64,000 bases of DNA from Curtobacterium ammoniigenes NBRC 101786 (GCF_001571045.1 NZ_BCSV01000004.1:310001-374000); one strand, 5' to 3'. Positions 43,509 through 53,217 are shown, counted from the first letter of the stretch. Translations and numbers: made by a program. The notes: generated by a model not told the origin, from the letters alone.

Positions 43509-45335
43509 TCAGCCGCGCGTCGCCCGCAACGCCACGCGGAAGCGCGTCGGAGCAGTCCCGCCGACGCGGACCCGAACACCGTCAGCCGCGTCGGTTCCGC
43601 CGAGGAACGTGTAGTCCTGCCCTGGCTCGTACGGCATCGGATCGTCGCTGAGCGCAGCTCCGCTGACGCGGATTCCAAGAGCCGTCGTGCCCACGCGATA
43701 CTCCCCCGCGCCGCTCGGCAGGATCCAGGTACCGTCATCGGCGCGCAGACCCCCGACGAGTTCGCCACCCGGAGCGAAGGCGAACTCGAGCGACCACCCG
43801 AGTCGCGGCGCGTCCAACTCGACGTCGAGATCCATGCCATCGGGCAGGAGGCGCGCCTCCACCCGTGTCCGCATCGTCACGACATCCTGCTTCCGCAGCG
43901 GGAATGCCATGGCGGCACTGAATCGTCCGTCGTCGACGAGCGCATACGCACCGTCGGGATCGCGGTGTTCCGGGGCGAGCGGCTGGTAGTACGCCGCGCG
44001 CACCGTCTCGGTGAGCACGAACCGGTCGGTGCCGGTTCGCTCGAGTGAACTCGGCCGGAACGGACCCATGTCGAAGAACGAGCGCGACAGTCGGATCGAG
44101 TCGAGCCGAACCTCCCCGGCGAAGAGTCGCGCGAACGTCGGATTGTTGGCAAGCCCGGACCGGATGCGTCCAGCCTGCGCATAGTCCGACCCCGCGTAGA
44201 GGACCGCCTCGACATGATCCGACCGGTGCACCGCCATCTGGATCGACGGCACGACCGCAATGCTCGCCAACCGGTCGTCGGGCGCATCCAATGTTTCTCC
44301 CGATTCGGCGAAGGCCGGCAGCGACTCCCGGTCGACCGACTGGTCGGCAGGAAGCGGCGCGCACAGGGCCGGTTCGAGCAACGCCGCGGCCAGGAGCTCC
44401 GGGTCGGTGGGCGCTGATGCCGCCGCGCGGCGCGCGATCGCCGCGAAGTCGGCTCGGCCCGTGCGAACCGCAGCAATGCGGTAGGCGCCGGCGTAGGCGG
44501 CGAGCGGGAAGCGCTCGCGTTGGTCCTGCCGCCGTGACTGGAGAGTCTCGACCGTGTCATCCGGCCGGATGAGCGCCAGGGTCACGTCGAGGTTGCGCTC
44601 GACGACCGCATCGAGCGCCGGTCGCTCCAGGATCCGCGCGAGTGCGGTGAGGGAGGGGTTCGTCACATGCGCGGCGTAATTCGGGCTTCGCTCCGAGTAG
44701 ATGCCGTCATTGTCGACGTCCACACCCTCCGCGAGCCATTCATCGACCCGGTCCACGAGCCGAGGATCTGGAGAGAGATAGTGAATGCGTGCCAGGGCGG
44801 CACTGATCTCCCACCGATGGTTCGGGGTGTGAATACCGCCGTGCAGGAGCGCGTCGGTCGCATCGCGGACGATGCGCTCGAGCACTGCGCGCACTGGCTC
44901 GATCGCCACAGCGTTCCCGGCGTTCGGGTTGGAGGCGCCGGGGTCGTCGCCGCCCCCTTCGTCGCCGCGGCCGCCACCGTGCTGCCCGACGCGCGGGAGG
45001 AATGCCAGCGTGTCGCACACGTCGTTGATCGTGAACGCGCTGTCGGGCGGCGACTGCAGGTTGTCGCCACCGATGAACAGCCCCGACGAGGACTGCAGCG
45101 ATCGCAGTGCGTCCACCCGGCGCTGCGCTGCCGCGATCAGCTCGGAGGCACGCAGCGCCTCCCCGCCACCGCCGCTGACGACCAGCGACAGCAGCACTTT
45201 CGCGTCCCGCATCAGCGTCCGGTGCGGCTCGTCGACAAGCCGCCCCGCGCCTCCCGACCGGTCAGCGGTGAGGATGGCGAGTGCGCGCTTCGCCGCGGAT
45301 TCGACGTATTCGGCGGGGAGGAGCGATTGCGACAC
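43509..45335 (-). CDS. Unassigned protein with heparinase II/III-like toroid and beta-sandwich features
   Basis: A 608-residue protein that I cannot place in a named family. The first 330 residues look like an alpha/alpha toroid, with TPNHRWEISAALARIHYL (near 170-187) and GIYSERSPNYAAHV (near 213-226), reminiscent of heparinase II/III-type lyases. The C-terminal third is rich in beta strands, as in the sandwich domain of such lyases. A Gly/Asp-rich insert lies near residues 116-135. GTG at 45335 is preceded by AAAGGA. There is no signal peptide. It is the last gene after a sugar importer, so a role in cleaving an imported uronic-acid-containing oligosaccharide is plausible but not shown. Confidence 0.6.
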   Translation of the reverse strand: MSQSLLPAEYVESAAKRALAILTADRSGGAGRLVDEPHRTLMRDAKVLLSLVVSGGGGEALRASELIAAAQRRVDALRSLQSSSGLFIGGDNLQSPPDSAFTINDVCDTLAFLPRVGQHGGGRGDEGGGDDPGASNPNAGNAVAIEPVRAVLERIVRDATDALLHGGIHTPNHRWEISAALARIHYLSPDPRLVDRVDEWLAEGVDVDNDGIYSERSPNYAAHVTNPSLTALARILERPALDAVVERNLDVTLALIRPDDTVETLQSRRQDQRERFPLAAYAGAYRIAAVRTGRADFAAIARRAAASAPTDPELLAAALLEPALCAPLPADQSVDRESLPAFAESGETLDAPDDRLASIAVVPSIQMAVHRSDHVEAVLYAGSDYAQAGRIRSGLANNPTFARLFAGEVRLDSIRLSRSFFDMGPFRPSSLERTGTDRFVLTETVRAAYYQPLAPEHRDPDGAYALVDDGRFSAAMAFPLRKQDVVTMRTRVEARLLPDGMDLDVELDAPRLGWSLEFAFAPGGELVGGLRADDGTWILPSGAGEYRVGTTALGIRVSGAALSDDPMPYEPGQDYTFLGGTDAADGVRVRVGGTAPTRFRVALRATRG

Positions 45336-45382
45336 GGAGTCCTTTCACGGGAGGGGGCGGCTGTTCTGCCCGACCAGAGCGA

Positions 45383-46285
45383 TCAGTCCTTGAGGCCTGC
45401 GTTGATGTTCGCGTTCATCACGTACTTCTGGAAGAAGACGTAGAGGATCACGAGCGGGATCATCGAGATCACCGACGCATCGAGCAGCACACTCCAGTTG
45501 ATGTTCTGTGCGCCGACGATGCTCTCGAGCCCGATCTGCAACGTGAACTTGCTGGGGTCGTTCAGCACGAGCAGCGGCCAGATGTAGTCGTTCCACCGCC
45601 ACTGGAACGAGAAGATCGCGAGCGTCAACATGATGGGACGCGCGAGCGGCACCATGATGCGGAAGAAGATGCTCAATTCGCGAGCGCCATCGATCCGCGC
45701 CGCCTCGACCAGTTCGTCCGGAACGGTGAGGAAGAAGCTCCGAAACATCAGAACGCCCGTCGCCGTGAGGATCGACGGCACGATGATGCCGGCGAGGGAG
45801 TTGTAGAGCCCGAGGTCCCGGATCACCAGGAACGACGGCGCGAGCATCACCTCGGTCGGCAGCATCGTCGTCGCGAGGATGCAGACGAAGAACGCGCGCA
45901 GCCATTTGTTGTCGTACTTCGCCAGGGCATACCCGGTGCAGCAGCTGGCGACAATGGTCAGGGCAGTTGTCAGCACGGACACGACGAGCGTGTTGAGGAA
46001 GAACTGGTAGAAGTTGAAGCTGTTCCACGCGGAGACGTAGCCCGCGAAGTTCCATTCCTTTGGCAGCAGCGTCAGGGGATATGAGAACAGGTCGCCGGCC
46101 GGCTTGAACGAGCTGAGCACGAACCAGACGACCGGGAACCCGTACGCGACGCCGATGATCCAGAAGAGCGTCGTGGTGGAGATATACCGGCCGGTCTCCG
46201 GCCCGAACACCTTCTTCTTGCGCCGCTCAATGCGGGGTTTGCCGACGCGCGCTCCTGCGCGGTCGCGAATGCTGGTCGCGGTCAT
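45383..46285 (-). CDS. Carbohydrate ABC transporter permease (MalG type)
   Basis: A 300-residue inner-membrane permease with six hydrophobic segments after a basic N-terminus (RIERRKKK). The EAA loop is ELVEAARIDGARELSIFFRI near residues 190-209. The ATG overlaps the upstream permease stop (ATGA). It forms the second transport channel subunit of the importer whose binding protein is encoded at 47261-48589. No ATPase gene is present, so it probably uses a shared MsiK-like protein. The toroid-like gene follows 47 bases downstream in the same direction. Confidence 0.93.
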   Translation of the reverse strand: MTATSIRDRAGARVGKPRIERRKKKVFGPETGRYISTTTLFWIIGVAYGFPVVWFVLSSFKPAGDLFSYPLTLLPKEWNFAGYVSAWNSFNFYQFFLNTLVVSVLTTALTIVASCCTGYALAKYDNKWLRAFFVCILATTMLPTEVMLAPSFLVIRDLGLYNSLAGIIVPSILTATGVLMFRSFFLTVPDELVEAARIDGARELSIFFRIMVPLARPIMLTLAIFSFQWRWNDYIWPLLVLNDPSKFTLQIGLESIVGAQNINWSVLLDASVISMIPLVILYVFFQKYVMNANINAGLKD

Positions 46286-47235
46286 TGCCGTTTCGCCGCC
46301 CTTCTGTTCACGGCGAGCTGGATCAGCGCCACCGCCATGAGGATGATCATGAGCACGAAGCTCGCCGCGCTCGCGTACCCGATCTGCCCGCGCTGGAACC
46401 CGGTCTGATAGATGTACTGGACGAGCAGATTGTTCGCCGTGCCGGGTCCGCCGTTGTTGAGCGAGATGAACAGGGCGTATTCCTTCATCGCTCCGAGGGT
46501 CGTGATGAGGATCACGATGAACGACGTCGGCGCGATGCTCGGCAGCGTGATGTCCTTGAACAGACGCCACGGTCCTGCACCGTCGAGCTGCGCGGCCTCG
46601 TAGTACGACTGCGGCACGTTCTTGATCGCCGCGATGAAGAGGAGCATCGAGAACGCGGTGCCCGCCCACGTCGCCGCGATGACGACGACGAAGAGCGACA
46701 GGTTGGCGTTCGACTGCCAGAGCACCGGCTTCCCGCCGACGGACTCGATCAAGAAGTTGATGAGCCCGAAGTTCTCGCCGAACAGCCACCGCCACACGAC
46801 GCCGGTGATGATCGCCGACATCAGCCACGGAATGAACAGGATGATCCGCACCGCTGCCTTGCCCTTGGCGTACTTGCTCGTCATGAGCACCGCGCACAGC
46901 AGGGCGAAGCAGTAGCTGAACGGGACGACGACGACGGTGTACACGACCGTCCGCAGTAGGGCCGAGTAGAACTGCCCGTCGCCGAACAGCTGCGCATAGT
47001 TCTGCACACCGACGAACTGGGCGTCGCCCACCCCGGTGTAGTTCGTGAACGAGTACCAGAGCCCGATGAGGGCCGGCCACACGAAGAAGACGAAGAAGAG
47101 GATCACGTTCGCCGAGATGAGGACGAGCGGCGCGATCGTGTATCGATTGAGCTTCGCGCGACGCCGCTTCGGAGCGGAGGACTTGGTCCCCCGCTCCGAA
47201 GCACGCTCGCCGCGCGCTGTTGCCGTGGCGGTCAT
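46282..47235 (-). CDS. Carbohydrate ABC transporter permease (MalF type)
   Basis: A 317-residue permease with six membrane segments. The long hydrophilic N-terminus, rich in Arg, Lys and Ser (about 30 residues), is common in actinobacterial sugar permeases. The EAA motif YYEAAQLDGAGPWRLFKDI is near residues 215-233. It follows the binding-protein gene by 25 bases and overlaps the next permease by ATGA. This is the second complete importer in the window, distinct in sequence from the one at 22837-24652, so it probably carries a different oligosaccharide. Confidence 0.93.
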   Translation of the reverse strand: MTATATARGERASERGTKSSAPKRRRAKLNRYTIAPLVLISANVILFFVFFVWPALIGLWYSFTNYTGVGDAQFVGVQNYAQLFGDGQFYSALLRTVVYTVVVVPFSYCFALLCAVLMTSKYAKGKAAVRIILFIPWLMSAIITGVVWRWLFGENFGLINFLIESVGGKPVLWQSNANLSLFVVVIAATWAGTAFSMLLFIAAIKNVPQSYYEAAQLDGAGPWRLFKDITLPSIAPTSFIVILITTLGAMKEYALFISLNNGGPGTANNLLVQYIYQTGFQRGQIGYASAASFVLMIILMAVALIQLAVNRRAAKRQ

Positions 47236-47260
47236 AGGTTCCTCCGAGTCGACGGAGCGC

Positions 47261-48589
47261 TTACTTCACGCCGCCGACCTGCTGGTTGTACGCGGCGACA
47301 ACGTTCGCCAGCGCCTGATCAGACGTCTCCTGCCCGTTGATCGCCTTCCCGATCTCCGTGACGCTCGGATCCGTGGTGAGCGACTTTCCGGCGAGCACCC
47401 ACTGCGTCTGCGCCTGGTTGAAGTACCCGGACACCGGCGCGTAGAGCGGGAGCTCCTCGTTGTAGAGCTTGAACGCATCCTGCGCGGCCTGCGATGAGAA
47501 CGGGTAGGTCGGGTTCAGGCCCGACTCGACGGGCAAGTACCCGTTGACCTCGGTCAGTGTCTTGTACTGCTTCGGCGCATACATCCACGTCAGGAAGTTC
47601 TTCGCGGCAGTGCTCTCCGAGCTGCTGTTGTTGAAGCCAACCACCAGGCCGCCGGAGTTCACGTCACTGGCCTGAACCGGTTGCGCCGGCGTCGGAACGC
47701 TCGCCCAGTCGAAGTTGGTGATGCTCGACGCGAACGCCGCAACCTGCCACACGCCCGACCAGTACGCGACGACCTGACCGCTCTGGAACAGCGCCGACGG
47801 GTCGGCGCCACTCGTCCAGACCGACTTCGGGATGATCGTGTCGTTGTTCCAGCCGACGAACGTGTTCACCGCCTTCTTCGTCGCAGCGTCGACCGAGAAG
47901 GTCCCGCTCGAATCCGCGTGCACGTATTTGCCGCCCATCTCGTACACCATGGCGCGGAGACGCGACGGCGAGGGATCGAACGTCATGTCGTACTTCGCCC
48001 CGGTGGCCTTGCGGACCTGGTCGAGCTTGCTCATGAGCTGCGTCCACGTCCAGGTGGAGCTCGGCGAGGTCGGGAAGGACACACCGGCCTTCTGGAACAG
48101 GCTCTTGTTGATGAACAGACCCGACGCGGTCACGTCGGACGGGATCGCGAGGACCTGCCCCTTGGACGTCTTCGCGATGAAGTTCTTGTTGATCTTGTCG
48201 GCGCTCGTGTTGACGATCGAGCTCAGGTCGATGAGCTTGTTCGTCCAGATGGGGTCGAGCGAGGGAACGCTCGCAATGTCGGGCAGCGCGTTGGCCTGCG
48301 CGGCCTCGTGCAGCTTCGTGGTGTACCCGCTGTAGGGGATGTTCACGATCTTGACGGTCACCCCCGTCGCCTTCTTGTACTCGGCGACGAGCTTGTTGTA
48401 GCCGGCCTGCTGGGCGGCGCTGGAGGAGAGCCAGAGTGTGAGCTTCTTGGTGCTGCTCGACCCGCTGGAACTGCCCGAGCCGGACGTGGAGCAGCCCGCC
48501 AGCACGAGCGCGGCCGCCGAGACGGCAGCGACTGATGCAAGAACGCGACGGAGGCGCGGAGCCTTCGTCAGCGATTTCTTCAGAGTCAT
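47261..48589 (-). CDS. Sugar ABC transporter extracellular solute-binding lipoprotein
   Basis: A 442-residue family 1 binding protein. A basic N-region (KKSLTKAPRLRR), a hydrophobic core and the lipobox LAGC (Cys near residue 33) mark a Sec-exported lipoprotein, followed by a Ser/Gly linker before the mature domain. KLTLWLSSS starts the first lobe, and the FINKSLFQKAGVSFP and PAQPVQASDVNSGG segments are typical. It is the first gene of the importer operon and lies divergent from the alpha-mannosidase gene. Likely cargo is a glycan fragment containing fucose or mannose, judged only from the neighbours. Confidence 0.93.
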   Translation of the reverse strand: MTLKKSLTKAPRLRRVLASVAAVSAAALVLAGCSTSGSGSSSGSSSTKKLTLWLSSSAAQQAGYNKLVAEYKKATGVTVKIVNIPYSGYTTKLHEAAQANALPDIASVPSLDPIWTNKLIDLSSIVNTSADKINKNFIAKTSKGQVLAIPSDVTASGLFINKSLFQKAGVSFPTSPSSTWTWTQLMSKLDQVRKATGAKYDMTFDPSPSRLRAMVYEMGGKYVHADSSGTFSVDAATKKAVNTFVGWNNDTIIPKSVWTSGADPSALFQSGQVVAYWSGVWQVAAFASSITNFDWASVPTPAQPVQASDVNSGGLVVGFNNSSSESTAAKNFLTWMYAPKQYKTLTEVNGYLPVESGLNPTYPFSSQAAQDAFKLYNEELPLYAPVSGYFNQAQTQWVLAGKSLTTDPSVTEIGKAINGQETSDQALANVVAAYNQQVGGVK

Positions 48590-48687
48590 CGTTGATTCCT
48601 TCGACTAGGCAGAACAGTGCCGGATGAGCTGATTCAGCACGACCTGCGGAGGTGGTTTCAAGATTCTTATCACTGTGATGCATAAGT

Positions 48688-48713
48688 AGCAACGCTTTCG
48701 CGGTAACGTTTCG
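48688..48713. promoter_or_regulatory. Tandem operator-like half sites in the importer/mannosidase divergent region
   Basis: AGCAACGCTTTC (48688-48699) and GGTAACGTTTCG (48702-48713) sit in the 226-base region between the binding-protein start and the GH38 start. Each keeps the CGCTTTC or AACGTTT core of LacI-family operators but is less symmetrical than the other sites. They may bind a different LacI protein. Confidence 0.4.
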
Positions 48714-48815
48714 CTACACCGGCTTGTTCGTCGCGTTCGTAAGATGATCAAACTGATGTGAAACGTGGTGTGCGATCATGCGCGCACACATCCACCGGTG
48801 GAACGGAGTCAGGGC

Positions 48816-51800
48816 ATGGACGCCACTGAACAGCTCACCGTCGACCGCGCGCGTCGCTGGCTCGACGAGCGGGTGCGCCCGGCGATCACCGCAGCCCGGA
48901 CGCCCCTCACCGTCGAGGCGTTCGCGCTTCCCGGCGAGCCGATCTCCCCGGAGTCGGCAATCGCCGGCGCGTACACCGCGTACACGGTCGGTACGCCGTG
49001 GGGGCCGGCCTGGTCGACCGTCTGGTTCCGGATGCGCGGGCAGATCCCGGAACGCTGGGCGGGCCTCCGCGTCGAGGCAGTCGTCGATCTCGGATTCGAC
49101 AGCACGTTGCCGGGCTTTCAAGCCGAAGGGCTCGCCTACACCCCGGACTGCGCGCCCATCAAAGCGATCAACCCGCGGAACCAATGGGTGCCGATCACTG
49201 ACCGGGCCGACGGCGGCGAGACGGTGACGTTCTTCGTCGAGGCCGCGGCGAACCCCAACCTCCTCGACCATCTGCCCCTGTTCCCCACCTGGCAGGGCGA
49301 CGTCCAGACCGCCTCAGCGGCCCCCCTCTATACGCTGCGTCAGGCCGACCTGACCCTGTTCGACGCCGAGTGCCACGACCTCGCTCTCGACGTCGACGTG
49401 CTCCTCGAGCTCGCCGGCGAGCTCGAGCCCGGGCCGCGACGCTCCGCGATTCTCCGTGGCATCGACGCTGCGATGGACGCGCTCGATCTCCACCGTGCGT
49501 CGGAGACGGCTGCTGCTGCACGCGCCGTGCTGGAGCCGCTGCTCTCCCGACCGGCGACCGCGAGCGAGCACACCCTGTCCGCGATTGGACACGCCCACAT
49601 CGACTCGGCATGGCTGTGGCCCACCCGCGAGACGATCCGGAAGGTCGCTCGAACCACCACCTCCATGACGCAGCTCATCGACGAGGCGCCGGAGTTCATC
49701 TACGGCATGTCGAGCGCGCAGCAATACGAGTGGCTCCGCGACCACCGTCCCGAGGTGTGGGAACGTGTCCGGGCGGCAGTCGCCGACGGCCGATTCGTTC
49801 CGCTCGGCGGCATGTGGGTCGAAAGCGATGCGGTCCTGCCCTCCGGCGAGTCGATCGTCCGGCAGTTCCAGTACGGGCAGCGCTTCTTCGAGCAGGAGTT
49901 CGGCATCCGCTGCCGGGGCGTGTGGCTCCCCGACAGCTTCGGGTACGCCGGTGCCCTGCCGCAGCTCATCCACCGCGCCGGGTTCGACTGGTTCCTCAGC
50001 CAGAAGCTGTCGTGGAACCAGGTCAACACGTTCCCGCACCACACCTTCGCGTGGGAAGGAATCGACGGGTCGCGCGTCTTCAGTCACTTCCCGCCGATCG
50101 ACACCTACAACGCCCGGCTGACGGTCGACGAGATCATCGGGGCGCGGCGGCGCTTCGCGGAGGCGGGACGCGCCTCCGGATCGATCGCCGCGGTCGGGTA
50201 CGGCGACGGCGGCGGCGGAACGACGCGGGAGATGATCGGTCGGGCGCGTCGGCTCGCCTCGCTCGAGGGGAGTCCGCGCGTCGTGTGGGAGCACCCGGAC
50301 GCGTTCTTCGACCGGGCTCGGCGTGAGCTTCCCGACCCGCCAGTCTGGGTCGGCGAGCTCGTCCTCGAAGCGCACCGCGGGACCCTGACGAGCCAGCATC
50401 GAACGAAGCAGGGCAACCGGCGGGGCGAACAGCTGCTCGTCGAGGCAGAGCTGTGGGCGACCACCGCGACCGTTCGAGCGGGTGCGGCGTATCCATATGA
50501 CGAGCTCGACCGGCTCTGGAAGACCCTGCTGCTGCACCAGTTCCACGACATCCTGCCCGGCAGCTCGATCGCGTGGGTGCACCGGGAGGCGGTCGCCACC
50601 TATACCGCGCTCGTCGCGTCCGCCGAGGCCATCATCGCGCGCGCCCTCGATGCATTGGGCGGCGGCGAATCACCGGAGACCTCAGCTCGTCTGCCCACGG
50701 GCGAAGCCGACGCGGGATTGCCCGCGCGGTACGCGAACCCGGCACCATTCGAACGACGGGGCGTTCCCGCGTTCGCGATCGCGCCACCGACGCAGCCAGC
50801 ACGCGTCGATGGCCGCGCGGCGGTCCGGGTGGACGGCGACGACGCGGGCTGGACCATCGACACCGGTTCGATTCGGGTTCGCGTCGATCGCCACGGCCTG
50901 ATCACCTCGGCGGTCCATGCTGCGTCGGGTCGGGAGGCCGTTGCTCCCGGAGCCGCGTGGAACTTGCTCCAGCTGCACCAAGACTTCCCGAACACTCGCG
51001 ACGCGTGGGACCTCGACGCGCACTACCGGAACCGCGTGGACGATCTGCGCCACGCGGCGTCGGTCACGTGCCGCCAGGATGACGAGGGCGCACACATCGA
51101 CATCGAACGCCGCTTCTCGGCATCGACGGTGCGACAGACGCTGCGATTCGAAGCGAACTCGTCCACGATCACGATCGACCAGCGCACCGACTGGCACGAG
51201 CACGAACGCATTCTCAAGCTCGCGTTCCCGCTGGCGTTGCACGCGCACCGCACCGCGGCAGAGACGCAGTACGGCGTCGTGCAACGCCCCACGCACACGA
51301 ACACGTCGTGGCAGACCGCGCAGTTCGAGCATTCGATGCATCGCTTCGTGTACGCCGGAGAACCCGACTTCGGCGTGGGGCTCATCGGTGACTCGACGTA
51401 CGGGTACGACGTGCAACGGGCCTCCGACCCGGTCGAGGGAGTCACGACGACGGTCCGGCTCTCGCTGCTGCGTGGCCCGCGGTACCCGGATCCGGAAACG
51501 GACCAGGGGGTGCATTCGCATCGATTCACGATCGTCGTCGGCGCCGATCTCGCTGCGACGACACGGGCAGCCGTCGAAGCCGATGCGCCACTTCGCGCAC
51601 TCCCGGCGGGCCAGGCGGTCGACCCGGTGGTCACCGTTGTCCCGTCGGCGGGCACCGCCATGGTCACCGCGGTGAAGCTCGCAGCGGACGGCTCCGGCGA
51701 CCTCATCGTCCGGATCAGCGAGCCGGTGGGCCAGCGCGCCATCGCTCGCGTCGTCGTCGACGAGGTGTTCCATAGAGGACGTGCCGTCACGCTGCTCGAG

Positions 51801-51911
51801 GCGGAGACGGACCGCTGGGTGGGGATGAGCCCTGAAGCGGATGGGACCGTTCGTCTGGCACCGTTCGAGGTGCTCACGCTGCGGTATGCGAGGGAAGGTG
51901 GGGGCGCATGA
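48816..51911 (+). CDS. Alpha-mannosidase, glycoside hydrolase family 38
   Basis: A 1031-residue GH38 enzyme that removes alpha-linked mannose. The zinc site opens with GHAHIDSAWLW (His259, Asp263), the nucleophile Asp373 is in WLPDSFGY, and a further zinc His lies in HQFHDILPGSS near 585. The C-terminal half is the family's beta-sandwich region. The ATG at 48816 is taken rather than a GTG at 48765, since family homology begins soon after and AGGG precedes it. No signal peptide is present, so it acts on imported oligosaccharides. The stop overlaps the downstream ROK regulator (ATGA). Confidence 0.92.
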   Translation: MDATEQLTVDRARRWLDERVRPAITAARTPLTVEAFALPGEPISPESAIAGAYTAYTVGTPWGPAWSTVWFRMRGQIPERWAGLRVEAVVDLGFDSTLPGFQAEGLAYTPDCAPIKAINPRNQWVPITDRADGGETVTFFVEAAANPNLLDHLPLFPTWQGDVQTASAAPLYTLRQADLTLFDAECHDLALDVDVLLELAGELEPGPRRSAILRGIDAAMDALDLHRASETAAAARAVLEPLLSRPATASEHTLSAIGHAHIDSAWLWPTRETIRKVARTTTSMTQLIDEAPEFIYGMSSAQQYEWLRDHRPEVWERVRAAVADGRFVPLGGMWVESDAVLPSGESIVRQFQYGQRFFEQEFGIRCRGVWLPDSFGYAGALPQLIHRAGFDWFLSQKLSWNQVNTFPHHTFAWEGIDGSRVFSHFPPIDTYNARLTVDEIIGARRRFAEAGRASGSIAAVGYGDGGGGTTREMIGRARRLASLEGSPRVVWEHPDAFFDRARRELPDPPVWVGELVLEAHRGTLTSQHRTKQGNRRGEQLLVEAELWATTATVRAGAAYPYDELDRLWKTLLLHQFHDILPGSSIAWVHREAVATYTALVASAEAIIARALDALGGGESPETSARLPTGEADAGLPARYANPAPFERRGVPAFAIAPPTQPARVDGRAAVRVDGDDAGWTIDTGSIRVRVDRHGLITSAVHAASGREAVAPGAAWNLLQLHQDFPNTRDAWDLDAHYRNRVDDLRHAASVTCRQDDEGAHIDIERRFSASTVRQTLRFEANSSTITIDQRTDWHEHERILKLAFPLALHAHRTAAETQYGVVQRPTHTNTSWQTAQFEHSMHRFVYAGEPDFGVGLIGDSTYGYDVQRASDPVEGVTTTVRLSLLRGPRYPDPETDQGVHSHRFTIVVGADLAATTRAAVEADAPLRALPAGQAVDPVVTVVPSAGTAMVTAVKLAADGSGDLIVRISEPVGQRAIARVVVDEVFHRGRAVTLLEAETDRWVGMSPEADGTVRLAPFEVLTLRYAREGGGA

Positions 51912-53170
51912 CCGTCCAGGAACGCGACACTGACGACGCAACGGTCGGCGCCGCTGCGGTGAGCCGCCGCGGCGCCGGAGCACGCTCCGCAGGCCGGGGT
52001 GGGCCTCGAACGGCGACGAACCGCGATGTCACGCAGATCAACCGGACCGCGATCCTCGATCTCCTGCGAACGAGCGGGCCGTTGCCGCGTCGCGAGATCC
52101 GCCGCCGTACCGGACTGAGTTCGGCGACCGTCGAACGGCTCTGCCAGGCGCTGCTCGAAGAGGGTGCGCTCGAGCTCGCAGGTCTTGACCGCACCTCGAA
52201 CGGCCGGCCGTCCAATCTGTTCCGCTACGTGTCCGGACTCCGGGCGGTCGCGGCAATCGATGTCACCGAGAACAACGCGCGCGGACGCATCCTCGATCTC
52301 GGCGGAAATGTGCTCTACGAGAGCTACGAACCGTTCGATTTCCACCGGGCGAACGCCTCGAGCGTGCGTCTGGAGGGACTGCTCACGCTCGTCGACCGGC
52401 TCACGTCCGACGAGACCGGTCTTCGCGCGCCACTCGCGGGCATCGGCATCGCACTGCCCGGCGTGACGCACGACGGTGTCGTTGTCAATGCGATCGAGTT
52501 GGACTGGCTGAATGTTCCGGTGGCGCAGATCGTCGCCGAGCGAACCGGGCTGCCGGTGCTGTGCGAGAACGACGCGAACGCGACCGCGTACAGCGAGCTG
52601 CGCCACGGTACGGCCCGTGATGCCGAGAGCGCGGTCGCGCTCGTACTCGGCACCGGTATCGGCGCGGGGATCATCAGCGAGGGCAGGATCCACCGCGGAT
52701 TCGGATCGGCTGCCGGTGAGGTCGGGTTCCTGCTCACCTCAGTGAATGCACTCGGGCACTACTTCACCGACCGTGGCGATGTGGAGGGAACGATCTCGGA
52801 GCAGGTCGAGCCCTATATGCGCGGCGAAGCTGGTCACGTGGATCGCCGGATCGGCCCGGCGTTCCGGACGATGATGCAGCTCGTCGAGCAGGGCGATGCC
52901 GAAGCGATGCGTGCGCGCGACGAATTCTTCGACAACATCGCGCTGATCTGCGCCGCGATCACCGTCGTCCTCGCACCGCGCGTCATCGTCCTCGCGGGTG
53001 CGTTCGCGCAGTACAGCGAGCTCTCGGCCGAGCAGATCGCGCGCCGCCTGATCGGCAAGATCCCTGCCGTTCCGACGATCGTGCCGAGTCGGCTCGGGTT
53101 CGATGCGGCGATCACCGGGATCGGTGATCTCGCCATCGATCACGCCCGGACGGCAACGTATCTTGTGTGA
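51908..53170 (+). CDS. ROK family transcriptional regulator
   Basis: A 420-residue NagC/XylR-type regulator. A disordered, Arg/Gly-rich N-terminus (to about 38) precedes a winged HTH (TAILDLLRTSGPLPRREIRRRTGLSSATVERL, residues 47-78). A sugar-kinase-like ROK domain follows, with VALVLGTGIGAGII near 245 and GSAAGEVGF near 268. The zinc-binding cysteines of classical ROK repressors are not obvious. It is translationally coupled to the GH38 gene, so it probably senses mannose, glucose or a related sugar and controls the mannosidase or importer genes. Confidence 0.9.
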   Translation: MTVQERDTDDATVGAAAVSRRGAGARSAGRGGPRTATNRDVTQINRTAILDLLRTSGPLPRREIRRRTGLSSATVERLCQALLEEGALELAGLDRTSNGRPSNLFRYVSGLRAVAAIDVTENNARGRILDLGGNVLYESYEPFDFHRANASSVRLEGLLTLVDRLTSDETGLRAPLAGIGIALPGVTHDGVVVNAIELDWLNVPVAQIVAERTGLPVLCENDANATAYSELRHGTARDAESAVALVLGTGIGAGIISEGRIHRGFGSAAGEVGFLLTSVNALGHYFTDRGDVEGTISEQVEPYMRGEAGHVDRRIGPAFRTMMQLVEQGDAEAMRARDEFFDNIALICAAITVVLAPRVIVLAGAFAQYSELSAEQIARRLIGKIPAVPTIVPSRLGFDAAITGIGDLAIDHARTATYLV

Positions 53171-53217
53171 CTGGCCGGGCGTGCGGCGATGGCGCGCTGG
53201 GTCGCTAGCGTGGGCAC

